A DNA stretch of 64,000 nt from GCA-003244245 sp036501085 (GCA_036501085.1 DASYAZ010000090.1:1-64000); one strand, 5' to 3'. Positions 31,020 to 41,159 are shown, counted from the stretch's first letter. Numbers and translations: made by a program. Notes: generated by a model not told the origin, from the sequence alone.

Positions 31020-32708
31020 ATGTCTGTGGTGAACAAGCTGGCCGCTCTGGCCACCGGTGCCGCTCTGTCGCTGACGCTGGTTGCCTGCGGCGGCCCGGGG
31101 GGGAACGGCGGACAGGGCGACACCGCGAAGTCCCTCGCCGAGCGGGCCCAGTACAACCCCCAGCCCTATGACAACCTCAAGGACGGCGGCACCCTCACCA
31201 CCAATCTCCCTGAGATCTCAACCCAGTGGAACCCCTTTCAGGGCAATACGACAGGGTATAGCCAAATTTTATGGACTTGGTACAACCCCGTTCTGACCAC
31301 TTCTTCGGCAGATGGCAAGGTGGCGTTCAACCCGGACTACCTGACCGATGTCAAGGCCGACACCATCAACGGCAATACCCGCATCACCTACACAATCAAT
31401 CCCAAGGCCATCTACAACGACGGCTCGCCGATCGACTGGACCGCGTTCGAAGCCAACTGGAAAGCCGACAACGCACAGGACAAGGCCTATATCGTCAACT
31501 CCAGCGACGGCTACAATCGCATCACCTCAGTGACCAGGGGCGTTGATGACCGCCAGGCAGTAGTCACCTTCAATGGGACCTACGTGTGGTGGCAGGGACT
31601 CTTCGGTATCCTGCTCAACCCCAAGGCACTCGACCCCCAGGTGTTCAACAAGGGCTACATCGACAATCCGCATCCGGAGTGGGGCGCCGGGCCCTACACG
31701 GTGGCGAAGTTCGACAAGGGTAATGGCACCGTCGTGTTCACCCGCAACCCGAAATGGTGGGGGAAGAAGGGCAAGCTGGACACCCGCACCTTCCTGGCCA
31801 TGGATGGCACGGCCAGCATCAACGCCTTCAAGAACGGCCAGCTCGATGCCGCCGATGTCGGCACCAAGGACCGGCTGGCCCAGGTCCAGGGCATGAGCGG
31901 GATCGACCTCCGCAAGAGCATCTCCCTGCAGACCGATCTATTCACGCTTAACAGCCGCTCACCCATCCTGGCCGACTCGCGGGTCCGTAAGGCCGTCTTC
32001 GAGGGGATCGACCGCAAGCAGATCGCCGGTATCACCTTCCAGGGTCTGGATTTCACCGAGACCCTGCCAGGGTCGCTGAACCTCTTCTCCTACCAGGACG
32101 GCTACCAGGACAATTTCTCCAAAGCGGTCACCTTCGATGTAGAGAAGGCGAAGCAGGATCTGCAGGCCGCGGGCTGGACGGCCGGGCCGGACGGGATGCG
32201 AAGCAAGGATGGCCGGGCGCTGGAGTTCAGCTACGTCAACACCGGTGACGACCCGGTCGGCAAGGCGGTCGCCGGCGCCGTGGCCGCGATGCTGAAGAAC
32301 ATCGGGGTTAAGCTGGACATCCGGCAGGTACCGAGCACCGAGCTGTCCAGCATCTTCATCGGGCGGAAGTTCGACATGTTCTACTCGGGCTTCGGCCAGA
32401 ACGACCCGTTCGGCATGGCCTACATCTGCCAGATTTACTGCTCGGACAGCCAGCTCAACCTGTCCGGGACCAACGACCCGGGGTTCGACCCGCAGGTCAA
32501 GGCGGTGACCACGCTGCCCACAGCCCAGGAGCAGTTCGCCAGGGGCGCCGAGGTCGAGAGCCAGGCCTTCAAGACTTACGGCATCATGCCGACGGTGACC
32601 CTGCCGGCGATCACCGCGGTGAAGCACGGCCTGGCCAACTACGGCAGCCCGTATCACAACACGGGCTTCTTCTCCACCACTCCCGAGAACATCGGCTGGC
32701 AGAAGTAA
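31020..32708 (+). CDS. substrate-binding lipoprotein of ABC transporter (SBP family 5), binding protein 1
   Basis: The 562-residue protein has a lipoprotein signal (AALATGAALSLTLVACGG) with the lipid-carrying cysteine in LVAC, so it is anchored outside the membrane. SBP_bac_5 features include GGTLTTNLPEISTQWNPF, the DGSPIDWTAFEANWK stretch and LNSRSPILADSRVRKAVFEGIDR. It probably binds peptides. GTG 31017 and ATG 31020 are adjacent; GGAGAAAAGGAAA lies upstream. It follows the ATPase gene by 38 bases and belongs to the same operon. Confidence 0.92.
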   Translation: MSVVNKLAALATGAALSLTLVACGGPGGNGGQGDTAKSLAERAQYNPQPYDNLKDGGTLTTNLPEISTQWNPFQGNTTGYSQILWTWYNPVLTTSSADGKVAFNPDYLTDVKADTINGNTRITYTINPKAIYNDGSPIDWTAFEANWKADNAQDKAYIVNSSDGYNRITSVTRGVDDRQAVVTFNGTYVWWQGLFGILLNPKALDPQVFNKGYIDNPHPEWGAGPYTVAKFDKGNGTVVFTRNPKWWGKKGKLDTRTFLAMDGTASINAFKNGQLDAADVGTKDRLAQVQGMSGIDLRKSISLQTDLFTLNSRSPILADSRVRKAVFEGIDRKQIAGITFQGLDFTETLPGSLNLFSYQDGYQDNFSKAVTFDVEKAKQDLQAAGWTAGPDGMRSKDGRALEFSYVNTGDDPVGKAVAGAVAAMLKNIGVKLDIRQVPSTELSSIFIGRKFDMFYSGFGQNDPFGMAYICQIYCSDSQLNLSGTNDPGFDPQVKAVTTLPTAQEQFARGAEVESQAFKTYGIMPTVTLPAITAVKHGLANYGSPYHNTGFFSTTPENIGWQK

Positions 32709-32880
32709 CGGCGGAATCCCGGCATATGATCCCGATCCAGGCCGGGGTGATGGGCCGCGATCATGGATGGGCTCATCCCGCCGCAACTCCGCGCGCTTGG
32801 GCTCGGTCATCGCGGCCGGCGGAAGATTGGGTTATCCGCTGACGCAGCGCTGCCTCGGGTGGGCGTACTGTCACCGGCCC

Positions 32881-34638
32881 ATGGGGTGTGTGACGCGATC
32901 AGGAGTGCGCGGCGCCATTGCGCTCGTGGCAGGCGCCATGCTGGTGCTGACGGCCTGCAGCGGCGGCGGCCGCGGCGTGATCGGCCAGCGCCAGACCGGT
33001 TCGGCCTTCGCCGAGTGCGCGGCGAGCCCCAACACCTGTAACTCCACGGACCCGGCCACGCTCAAGCAGGGTGGCCAGCTCGTCTATGTCATCGAGAAGA
33101 ACATCTCGAACTGGAACCTGCTCTCCAACGAGGGCAACGTGTTCGACAATGCCGAGGTGCTCAGGGCCGTACTGCCTTCCACCTTCTTCACCCAGCCGGA
33201 TCTCAGCGTCGCGATGAACGACACGCTGCTCGAGTCGGCGAAGGTAACCAGCAACAACCCCGAAACGATCGTCTACAAGATCAAAAAGAACGCGGTGTGG
33301 TCGGACGGGACGCCGATCAACGCCGCGGACTTCGTCTACAACTGGAAGATCATGAACGGCCGGGACTGCCCGGGCTGCCCGGCATTCACCACCTCTGGCT
33401 ACAACCAGGTCCACTCCGTCGTGGGTGCCGATGACGGCAAGACGGTGACGGTGACCCTGTCCAAGCCGTTCACCGACTGGAAGCAACTGTGGGGTAGTGG
33501 CTCGCCGATGTACCCGGCCCACGTCGCGGCCCAGCACGGGGATCTCACGACCAAGCAGGGGCTGGCCGCGTCGTTCGCCTGGTTCGGGAAGAACGTGCCG
33601 ACCTACTCGGCCGGCCCGTACCAGATCGACAACTTCGCGAACAACGAGTCGGTCACCCTGGTACCCAACCCCAAGTGGTACGGCTCGCGGCCGAAACTGG
33701 ACCGGTTGATCTTCCGGATCATCACCGACGCGAACCAGGAGCCCACGGCGCTGGCGAACCGCGAAGTGCAGGTGATCTACCCGCAGCCGCAGGTCGACCT
33801 GGTGCAGCAGGTACGCAGGATTCCCGGCGTCTCGTCCTTCGTCGGGCTGGGTCTCACCTGGGAGCATTTCGACTTCAACCTGCGAAATCCCTACCTCGCC
33901 GATCCGGCGCTGCGCACCGCCATGTTCACCGCGGTGAACCGGCAGGCCATCATCGACAAGACCGTCGGCCAGTTCACCAATAAGATCAAACCACTGAACA
34001 ACCACAACTTCGTGCCGGAGCAGGGCGGCTACGAGGACGTGATCAGCGAGACCGGTCAGGGCTCCGGCAACGTCGACCTGGCCAAGTCGATCCTTGCCCG
34101 TTCCGGCTACTCGGTGCAGGACGGGCAGCTCCGGACGCCCTTCGGGCTGGCGATACCTCCATTGCGGATCCGCTACACGGTCGGTAACCAGGTTCGCCAG
34201 GTCGAATGTGAGCTGTTCGCGCAGCAGGTGAAGCCACTGGGTATCACCGTGCAGGTGATACCCACCGACGACCTGGGGGCCACCACCGCCCGCGGGGACT
34301 ACGACATCATGGTGTTCGCCTGGGTCGCCACGCCGTTCCCCTACGGCGGTGCGGTGCAGCTCTGGGGCAGCGGGCAGGGCAACAACTTCGGCGGTTACGC
34401 CAATCCAGACGTCGACCGGTTGATCGCAGCCGCGGCGAGCAACACGGACCTGAACCTGGCCAAGGAAGAGCTCAACCAGGCGGATCGGCGGCTCACCCGA
34501 GACGCCTACGTGTTGCCCCTCTACCAGAAGCCGACCTTCGTCGCGCTCTACGACGACGTGGCCAACGTGCGCAACAACTCCTCGCTGGACGGCCCGCCCT
34601 ACAACGTCGCCGACTGGGGCTTCCGCGCCGCAGGTTGA
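32881..34638 (+). CDS. substrate-binding lipoprotein, SBP family 5 (LpqW-like position), binding protein 2
   Basis: The 585-residue protein has a signal peptide ending in a lipobox (VLTAC, then SGGG). Typical SBP_bac_5 segments are AVWSDGTPINAADFVYNWK, AGPYQIDNFANNESVTLVPNPKWY and YLADPALRTAMFTAVNRQAI. It is a distant paralogue of binding protein 1. In mycobacteria a lipoprotein of this fold, LpqW, lies just upstream of mshB and acts in cell-envelope glycolipid synthesis rather than import; the same position here makes that role possible. It may instead serve system 2, which lacks its own binding protein. Confidence 0.88.
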   Translation: MGCVTRSGVRGAIALVAGAMLVLTACSGGGRGVIGQRQTGSAFAECAASPNTCNSTDPATLKQGGQLVYVIEKNISNWNLLSNEGNVFDNAEVLRAVLPSTFFTQPDLSVAMNDTLLESAKVTSNNPETIVYKIKKNAVWSDGTPINAADFVYNWKIMNGRDCPGCPAFTTSGYNQVHSVVGADDGKTVTVTLSKPFTDWKQLWGSGSPMYPAHVAAQHGDLTTKQGLAASFAWFGKNVPTYSAGPYQIDNFANNESVTLVPNPKWYGSRPKLDRLIFRIITDANQEPTALANREVQVIYPQPQVDLVQQVRRIPGVSSFVGLGLTWEHFDFNLRNPYLADPALRTAMFTAVNRQAIIDKTVGQFTNKIKPLNNHNFVPEQGGYEDVISETGQGSGNVDLAKSILARSGYSVQDGQLRTPFGLAIPPLRIRYTVGNQVRQVECELFAQQVKPLGITVQVIPTDDLGATTARGDYDIMVFAWVATPFPYGGAVQLWGSGQGNNFGGYANPDVDRLIAAAASNTDLNLAKEELNQADRRLTRDAYVLPLYQKPTFVALYDDVANVRNNSSLDGPPYNVADWGFRAAG

Positions 34639-34719
34639 CCGAGCCCGTTGGAGATCGGCTTCCATCAACTGCCCCATCACGTGCAGCCCGATGCCGACCG
34701 CGAGCGGGATTCAAGCAAC

Positions 34720-36297
34720 ATGACCACGGAGAAAATCGTGCGCGCGGCTGAATCGCCAGGCCCGCCCCGGGACGATTTACTGGCGGCGCTAGAGCGCTTG
34801 CACCCCGAACGGGTCGCGTTCCAGGACGGCGACGGCGAAGCGACCTGCGGCCAAGCCCGCGATCAGGTGTACCGGATGGCGCGCGCGTTAGCCGCAAGGA
34901 AACTGTGTGACGGACAGGTGATCGCGTGTGTCTTGCCGATCAGCACGAATGCGATACTCCTCGGGCTCGCGATCAACCACGCAGGCTGTGGATATATGAC
35001 ACTACCGACGGATATTCCGGTCGATGTTCAGGTCGATTTGATCAGCGAGGCGGAAGCCGCCGCAGTGGTTGTCGATCCCGCAGCCGGGGGAAATGATATT
35101 CTCCGTCTGCTGAGCGGAACACATCCGTCTCAGTTCTTCACTTTCGGTCCCGGCGGGGTAGGTGAGGATCTGCTGTCCCTCGCCGCGCGGGAATCGCCAC
35201 TGCCGTTCGAATCAGCTGCCACCCCTGATGGGCTGAGTACCTTCGCCCTCACCGGCGGAACGACAGGACGTCCGAAGATCGTGGTACGGCGGTTCGACAG
35301 TGTGACCCCCCGCCGACTCGGACAGCCCGCGCTGCCGCGCGCTGAGCAACCGGTGCGGCTGCTCAAGTGTAAGACGATGTCGTCGCCCGCGTTACGGCGG
35401 TTCGCTGAGAGCACGCTCTTCTCCGGCGGCACGGTCATCACCCAGAAAGACTTCGATCCGGCGGCGGTGATCGCCACCATCGAGCAGCAACGGGTCACCC
35501 ACCTGGTAGTCGTCCCACCACAGCAGCTTCGGGCCATAGTGGACCATCCGCTGCTCGCGAGCACGGACACGTCCTCCCTGCGCTGGGTGTTCTGCACTGC
35601 TACGAGAGTGTCAGTCAGCCTGCTGCGACGCGCGGTCGAGCGTCTCGGTCCCGTCATCTACCACGGTTACGGCTTAACCGAGGCCAACGGGATCAGCCGG
35701 CTGTCACCCGAGGACTACTTTCCCGATCATCTGGAACTGCTGGCGACCTGCGGTAAAGCCCTGACCGGGGTTGAGATCGCCGTCCGCGATAGTGCGGGAA
35801 ACGCGGTTGCTGCCAGTGAGCGAGGCGATCTCTGGGTCCGCACGCCCTACGTGATGACCGGCTATCTCAATCGCCCTGATCTCGTCTCCCATGTCCTGCG
35901 GGATGGGTGGCTGCGGACCGAAGACGTCGGGTCGCTGGACGAGGACGGGTTCCTTACCATGCTCGGGCGAGCCACCGACGCTCTTAACACCACGGGGGAT
36001 CGAATCTTCTTCTCCGAGATCGAAAGGTGCATCGAAGAACACCCCGGTGTGCTGGAGTGCGCAGCCTTCACCATACCTGGACCCCACTGCACACAAACAC
36101 TACACGTCGCGGTGGTAAGCGAGACTGCGTCCCAGATAGATGAAAACAAGCTGCGCAAGGCGGTGCACCACCGACTCGGGCCGGCCGGTGTACCGCAGTC
36201 GGTCCAGTTCGTGCCGAGGATTCCACTCAACCACGGCGACATTCCCAACCGCGCACTGTTGGCGCGGCTGGTGTCCCACCGTCCACCCGGGTCCTGA
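34720..36297 (+). CDS. AMP-dependent acyl/aryl ligase-like protein with altered A10 motif
   Basis: The 525-residue protein has the adenylate-forming fold: A3 phosphate loop LTGGTTGRPK, A5 YHGYGLTEANG, A7 GWLRTEDVG and A8 GRATDALNTTGDRIFFSEIE. At the A10 motif the usual G-K is G-D (PLNHGDIPNRALL), so the catalytic lysine needed for adenylation appears to be Asp. It may be inactive in the first half-reaction or work with a partner. No carrier domain is attached. Sequence is more AT-rich than the flanking transporter genes, which suggests acquisition. The convergent gene 23 bases away encodes a second ligase with an intact A10. Confidence 0.85.
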   Translation: MTTEKIVRAAESPGPPRDDLLAALERLHPERVAFQDGDGEATCGQARDQVYRMARALAARKLCDGQVIACVLPISTNAILLGLAINHAGCGYMTLPTDIPVDVQVDLISEAEAAAVVVDPAAGGNDILRLLSGTHPSQFFTFGPGGVGEDLLSLAARESPLPFESAATPDGLSTFALTGGTTGRPKIVVRRFDSVTPRRLGQPALPRAEQPVRLLKCKTMSSPALRRFAESTLFSGGTVITQKDFDPAAVIATIEQQRVTHLVVVPPQQLRAIVDHPLLASTDTSSLRWVFCTATRVSVSLLRRAVERLGPVIYHGYGLTEANGISRLSPEDYFPDHLELLATCGKALTGVEIAVRDSAGNAVAASERGDLWVRTPYVMTGYLNRPDLVSHVLRDGWLRTEDVGSLDEDGFLTMLGRATDALNTTGDRIFFSEIERCIEEHPGVLECAAFTIPGPHCTQTLHVAVVSETASQIDENKLRKAVHHRLGPAGVPQSVQFVPRIPLNHGDIPNRALLARLVSHRPPGS

Positions 36298-36320
36298 CCG
36301 TTGCGAGGTGGCATAACTGG

Positions 36321-37931
36321 TCAATCTCCACGCGCTCGCCGGGCCAGTTCTGCCCGTATCGCGTTCTTGTCCGGCTTACCGATGAGAGTCAGTGGAATCT
36401 CGTCCAAGAAGACGATCGTCCGTGGTTCGTGCAGGCGCCCCTTGTGCTCACGTACTAGGGCACGTAGCTCCTCTTCAGCTACCTGAGCGTTCGGCTGCCT
36501 CACTACAACGGCATGAATCGCTTCACCAGTCCGCTCGTCAGGTAGCCCCACCACCGTCGCCTGTCGCACGGAGGGATGGTGGGTGAGTGCCTCTTCGACT
36601 TCCAGGGTGTAACAGTTGTATCCGTTGACGATGACCATGTCGGTCAGTCGATCTACCAAGTAGAGATAGTCTTCCGCGTCCAGGTAGCCCAGGTCATTGG
36701 TGCGTACCCAGCCATCGCCCATCGTGTCCGCGGTCAACTCCGGTTTTCGCCAGTAACCGTTCATCGCAATCGGTGACCGGACGCACACCTCACCTACCGA
36801 ACCAGTGCCCAGCAGACCGCCGTCACTATCGCGGATTTGCACCTCGATGCCGCGTAGCGGCTTGCCGACCGAACGCAACACCGTCGGGTGTCCGCTGGCA
36901 TGATCCGCCGGGTCGAGGACAGAGATCATTCGCGTCTCGGTCTGACCGTAGTACTGCAACAAGACGGGCCCGAATCGGCTCAACGCCTGCTCCAGCCGAT
37001 CCGGGACGGCAGGAGCACCAGCGTAGACGATCAACCTGAGACTCGAAGTGTCCGTCGTGTTCAAGTCAGGATGGTCCAGCAGTTGGTACAGGAAAGAAGG
37101 TGGCATCGCGACGACCGTGATCCGTTCCTGCTCGATGGTGCTCAGCGCTCGGCCTGCTTCGAAGCCTTTGTGCAGAAATATCGTCCCGCCTTTCATCAGT
37201 ATGGGAACCGTGGTCTCCCAAGGAATTGTGGTAAACGGCAAAAAGCGCAGAAAACGACACGGCTCGGTGCTGAAGACGACAGAGTCGACTGTTCCGCGCC
37301 GGGCGGAGGCCTCCAAGTACCGGGTGAGCGTGGCGTTCCTGCCGAACGTGTAAAGTACACCTTTAGGACTGCCACTCGTACTACCCCCTGTGTAGGTCAA
37401 TTCGGCGAGGTCATCGTCGTGGCCCTGCGGGGTCAACGGTTCTGCCGGCTGGCATGAGGCCAGCGCCAACAGATTGTCCCCGACCGAACTCGGGCCTAGA
37501 GACAACACCATGGGGATCCGTACCCGCTCCGTGATTCCAGCGGCGCGAGTCTCGCTCTCTAGTGACTCGAACACCAGGGCTATTGCCCCGGTATCCGCGA
37601 GCGTATTCGCCTGTTCTGTAATCGAAAGATTTGCCGGGATTGCACTGTAATAACATCCGATCAGTTGTGCCGCTAGCTGTGTCAGCATCGTTCGAGGTGT
37701 GTTTACGTTCAGTCCTGCAACTCCGTCCCCGCGCCGAAGTCCCCGCGCGAACATCGCCCGCGCCAGCCGGAACACTTCCTCCAACGCCTCGCCATACGTG
37801 GTCGATTTGCCCGCATATACGATCGCCACCCGATCCCGGTAATGCGAAAATGCGTTCAGGAGTGCTGTCAGGTGGAAGCACTGCGGCGTTTGCCCCGGTA
37901 CGCCGGGCGACATCGAATGGCCGGGTGGCAC
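36321..37931 (-). CDS. AMP-dependent acyl-CoA synthetase/ligase
   Basis: The 536-residue protein shows the A3 loop TYTGGSTSGSPKGV, A5 QYYGQTETRM, A7 GWVRTNDLG, A8 DRLTDMVIVNGYNCYTLEVEEAL and an intact A10 lysine in PLTLIGKPDKNAIR. It would activate a carboxylic acid as the adenylate and pass it to CoA or a carrier protein; the substrate cannot be read. GTG 37931 is supported by GGGAGGAAACCG. It is divergent from transporter system 2 and convergent with the other ligase. Base composition is clearly more AT-rich than the core genes. Confidence 0.9.
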   Translation of the reverse strand: MPPGHSMSPGVPGQTPQCFHLTALLNAFSHYRDRVAIVYAGKSTTYGEALEEVFRLARAMFARGLRRGDGVAGLNVNTPRTMLTQLAAQLIGCYYSAIPANLSITEQANTLADTGAIALVFESLESETRAAGITERVRIPMVLSLGPSSVGDNLLALASCQPAEPLTPQGHDDDLAELTYTGGSTSGSPKGVLYTFGRNATLTRYLEASARRGTVDSVVFSTEPCRFLRFLPFTTIPWETTVPILMKGGTIFLHKGFEAGRALSTIEQERITVVAMPPSFLYQLLDHPDLNTTDTSSLRLIVYAGAPAVPDRLEQALSRFGPVLLQYYGQTETRMISVLDPADHASGHPTVLRSVGKPLRGIEVQIRDSDGGLLGTGSVGEVCVRSPIAMNGYWRKPELTADTMGDGWVRTNDLGYLDAEDYLYLVDRLTDMVIVNGYNCYTLEVEEALTHHPSVRQATVVGLPDERTGEAIHAVVVRQPNAQVAEEELRALVREHKGRLHEPRTIVFLDEIPLTLIGKPDKNAIRAELARRARGD

Positions 37932-38249
37932 CGGTTTCCTCCCACTGGTATCTGTGATACAGGCAAGACTCTAAGTATTCTTTGAATGGTTGGCCCTGTC
38001 CAATGAATTCTATCCACCAACTCCGATCTTCTCATCGTGCGTATCGACAACTTCCATACGTCTTCTGATGGTGAGGAGGAGTTCGAGGACATGCCGGGTA
38101 TGGCGGGGGAGTTCACGGCAGGCGCGTGGTCGGTGCGTAGTGCCGGGCGGTCTCACGGGGTCGTCACGGTGGGTCGACGTAGGCTACGGCGACTGGCGGC
38201 GCCCGCGCTCCGCCGGCCGGAGGTGATCCGCTGAGCCAGGAAGACGTCC
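37932..38249. other. intergenic region between ligase and transporter system 2
   Basis: These 318 bases separate divergent genes and should hold both promoters. A short open frame at 38037-38234 (or from ATG 38091) has GAGGAGG nearby but an unremarkable, arginine-rich product, so it is not called as a gene. The left part is AT-rich like the ligase genes; the right part returns to host composition. Confidence 0.45.
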
Positions 38250-39230
38250 ATGCTCGCCTACGCAGTTCGCCGGATACTCGTCTCGGTGCCGATCCTGGTC
38301 ATCGCGACGTTCGTGGTCTTTGTGATGGTGTCGCTCTCCGGTGACCCGCTCTCACCGCTCAAGACCCGCAACCCGCCACCCCCGCCGCAGGCCCTGGCAC
38401 TCGAAGCCCACCGGCTGCATCTCGACCAGCCGTTGCTGCTGCGCTACTGGCACTGGATCACCGGGGTGACCCGTGGGGACTTCGGTCCCTCGGTGCAGTC
38501 CAACCAGGTGATCGGTCCAGAGTTGATTCACCGGTTCCTGGTCACCTTCCGGCTCATCGGGCTCGCGATGCTGCTGGCGTTGGTGCTCGCGGTGCTGGTC
38601 GGGGTGATCAGCGCGGTCAAGCAGTACTCCGGAACCGATTACACCTTCACCTTCTTCGGGTTCCTGTTCCTGGCCATGCCCTCGTTCTGGTTCGCGATCC
38701 TGCTCAAGGAAGCCGGCATCAGCTTCAATGACACGGTCGGCAACCAGGTGCTGTTCACCATCGGAGACAGCTCGGTCTACGTCGACGGCGGCACATGGGC
38801 TCACATCACCGACGTGCTGGGGCACATGATCCTGCCCACGATCTCGCTGGCGCTGCTGTCCTTCGCGGCCTGGAGCCGCTTCCAGCGGGCATCCATGCTC
38901 GAGGTGCTGGGCAGCGACTACATCCGGTTGGCCCGGGCCAAGGGGCTGCGCCGGGGCCCGGTGCTCACCCGGCATGCCCTGCGGACCGCACTGATCCCGC
39001 TGGTGACCGTCACCGCACTGGATCTCGGCGCGATCATCTCCGGGGCGATCGTCACCGAGAACGTCTACCAGTGGCGCGGTGCGGGCAGTTTCCTGCTCGA
39101 GTCGATCCAGCACGATGACGCCTACGCTGTTGCGGGATGGCTGCTCATCGCGGCCACCTTCATCATCCTGTTCAACCTGGCCGCTGACCTGCTCTACGCG
39201 GTGCTCGACCCGAGGATCCGGTATGCCTGA
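38250..39230 (+). CDS. peptide ABC transporter permease (DppB type), system 2
   Basis: The 326-residue membrane protein begins MLAYAVRRILVSVPILVIAT, the standard DppB N terminus, followed by a periplasmic loop and five further hydrophobic segments. The coupling motif is DYIRLARAKGLRRGPVLTRHALR, and it ends LLYAVLDPRIRY. It starts a four-gene unit with 4- or 8-base overlaps between neighbours. No binding protein is encoded in this unit. Confidence 0.94.
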   Translation: MLAYAVRRILVSVPILVIATFVVFVMVSLSGDPLSPLKTRNPPPPPQALALEAHRLHLDQPLLLRYWHWITGVTRGDFGPSVQSNQVIGPELIHRFLVTFRLIGLAMLLALVLAVLVGVISAVKQYSGTDYTFTFFGFLFLAMPSFWFAILLKEAGISFNDTVGNQVLFTIGDSSVYVDGGTWAHITDVLGHMILPTISLALLSFAAWSRFQRASMLEVLGSDYIRLARAKGLRRGPVLTRHALRTALIPLVTVTALDLGAIISGAIVTENVYQWRGAGSFLLESIQHDDAYAVAGWLLIAATFIILFNLAADLLYAVLDPRIRYA

Positions 39231-40098
39231 GCGGGAGTTCACCGCGCCGACGCGCACCCAGACCCAACTGGTGCTGCGCCGGTTCCGGCAACACCGGTTG
39301 GCGGTGGCCAGCCTGATCGTGCTGCTGGCGCTGGTGCTGCTGGCCTTCGTCGGTGGCTGGTGGTGGAAGTACTCCGTGGCCGATTTCACCTCCGACAACT
39401 CGGTCCCCCCGTCCTGGCAGCACCCGTTCGGTACCGACGCAGCGGGCCGCGACACCTTCGCTCAGGTGCTGCGCGGTACCCAGATCTCGATCGGGATCTC
39501 GGTGCTGGTCGCGGTCTTCGCCACCGTGGTCGGCACCATCTGGGGGACCACTGCGGGGTACTACCGTGGCCGCCTGGACACCGTGATGATGCGGATCGCC
39601 GACCTGGTGCTCACCTTGCCGCTGCTGGCCGTCGCCGCGGTGCTCGGGCACAACGTCGGGGGTAGCTGGTGGCTGATCGCAGTCGTGATCGCGGGCCTGT
39701 ACTGGGCTTACGTCGCGCGCGTCGCGCGGGGTGTGGTGCTCTCGCTGCGGGAGAAGGAATTCGTGGAGGCGGCCCGGGCGCTCGGTGCGAGTGATGCCCG
39801 GATCATCTTCGGCCACCTGGTACCCAACGCGTTCGGCTCGATCATCGTGAATGCCACCGTGCTGGTCTCGGTCGCCATCCTGCTGGAGACGGCGCTGTCC
39901 TACCTGGGCTTCGGGGTCCGCCCCCCGGACACCTCGCTCGGACTGCTGGTCAGCGACGCGCAGACGGCGGTGGACACCCGGCCGTGGTTGTTCTTCTTCC
40001 CCGGACTGTTCATCATCCTGATCGCGCTGACGATCAACTTCATCGGCGATGGCCTGCGTGACGCGCTGGACCCCCAGCAGACGAGGGTGCGGAGATGA
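39223..40098 (+). CDS. peptide ABC transporter permease (DppC type), system 2
   Basis: The 291-residue protein has a short cytoplasmic N terminus, a first helix (LAVASLIVLLALVLLAFVGG), the DppC motif HPFGTDAAGRDTFAQVLRG and coupling loop EFVEAARALGASDARIIFGHLVPN. GDGLRDALDPQQ ends it. The ATG overlaps the preceding permease by eight bases; the stop overlaps the ATPase start. Confidence 0.95.
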   Translation: MPEREFTAPTRTQTQLVLRRFRQHRLAVASLIVLLALVLLAFVGGWWWKYSVADFTSDNSVPPSWQHPFGTDAAGRDTFAQVLRGTQISIGISVLVAVFATVVGTIWGTTAGYYRGRLDTVMMRIADLVLTLPLLAVAAVLGHNVGGSWWLIAVVIAGLYWAYVARVARGVVLSLREKEFVEAARALGASDARIIFGHLVPNAFGSIIVNATVLVSVAILLETALSYLGFGVRPPDTSLGLLVSDAQTAVDTRPWLFFFPGLFIILIALTINFIGDGLRDALDPQQTRVRR

Positions 40099-41159
40099 CA
40101 GCTCCGAGCGAGGTGGTGCTTGACGTCGCGGACCTGCGGGTCGAGTTCCGCACCGACGAGGGCCGGGTGCAGGCCGTCCGCGGGGTGAGCTACCAGCTCC
40201 GTCGTGGTGAGGTGCTCGGCATCGTCGGCGAGTCGGGGTCCGGCAAGTCGGTGACCTCGCTGGCCGTGATGGGCCTGCTGCCCGGTACGGCCCAGGTGTC
40301 CGGCTCGGTGCGCTTCACCGGGGGTTCCGGAAGCGCAGGTTCCAGGAACCCGGCTGAGCTGCTCGGAGCATCGGATGCCGCGCTCAGCCGGGTCCGCGGC
40401 CAGAGCATCGCGATGATCTTCCAGGATCCAATGACCTCGCTCAATCCGGTCTACACCGTCGGCTACCAGATCGCCGAGGCCATCCGGGCGCACCATGACC
40501 TGCCCCGGGATGTGCTGCGCAAGCAGGTGCTCGCGCTGCTGGCGGCGGTCAGCATCCCCAACCCGGCGCAGCGGGTGAACAGCTACCCCCACGAGCTCTC
40601 CGGCGGGATGCGCCAGCGGGTGGTGATCGCGATCGCGATGGCCAACCAGCCTGAGGTGATCATCGCGGACGAACCGACCACCGCGCTGGATGTGACCGTG
40701 CAAGCGCAGGTCCTGGAGGCATTGCGTGCGGCGAAGGTGCAGACTGGCGCGGCGATGGTGCTCATCACCCACGACCTCGGCGTGATCGCCGGGCAGGCGG
40801 ATCGGGTGCTGGTGATGTACGCCGGCCGGATCGTGGAGGCCGGCACCGTCGAGGAGATCTTCTACACGCCACGGATGCCGTACACGCTGGGGCTGCTGGG
40901 TAGCCAGCCGCGGTTGGACGAGCGCCGGGCGCGGCTGAACCCGATCAGCGGCGCGCCCCCGTCAGCGATCAACATGCCGCCGGGGTGCCCGTTCGTCTCC
41001 CGCTGCCCGCTGGCCGCACCGATCTGCGAGACCGAGGAACCTCTGTTGACGACCGTCGATCCCGGCGGGCACGGAGCAGCGTGCCACTTCAGTGACCAGC
41101 TGGTCGGGGTGGCGCCGGCTGATCTGTTCCGCCCGCTGTCCCGGGAGACCGCGTCATGA
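40095..41159 (+). CDS. peptide ABC transporter ATPase (DppD type), system 2
   Basis: The 354-residue ATPase has Walker A GESGSGKS (about 46-53), Q-loop IFQDPMTSLNP, signature LSGGMRQR, Walker B IIADEPTTALD and LITHDLG, plus the family C-terminal CPFVSRCP region. It is about 40% longer than a bare ABC domain, as usual for DppD. It pairs with the following DppF-type subunit, whose gene overlaps by four bases. Confidence 0.95.
   Translation: MTAPSEVVLDVADLRVEFRTDEGRVQAVRGVSYQLRRGEVLGIVGESGSGKSVTSLAVMGLLPGTAQVSGSVRFTGGSGSAGSRNPAELLGASDAALSRVRGQSIAMIFQDPMTSLNPVYTVGYQIAEAIRAHHDLPRDVLRKQVLALLAAVSIPNPAQRVNSYPHELSGGMRQRVVIAIAMANQPEVIIADEPTTALDVTVQAQVLEALRAAKVQTGAAMVLITHDLGVIAGQADRVLVMYAGRIVEAGTVEEIFYTPRMPYTLGLLGSQPRLDERRARLNPISGAPPSAINMPPGCPFVSRCPLAAPICETEEPLLTTVDPGGHGAACHFSDQLVGVAPADLFRPLSRETAS

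Noticed and set aside
38037..38234. 65-residue plus-strand frame before transporter system 2
   Set aside because: Arginine-rich low-information product; it lies where promoters are expected and spans the change from AT-rich to GC-rich DNA.
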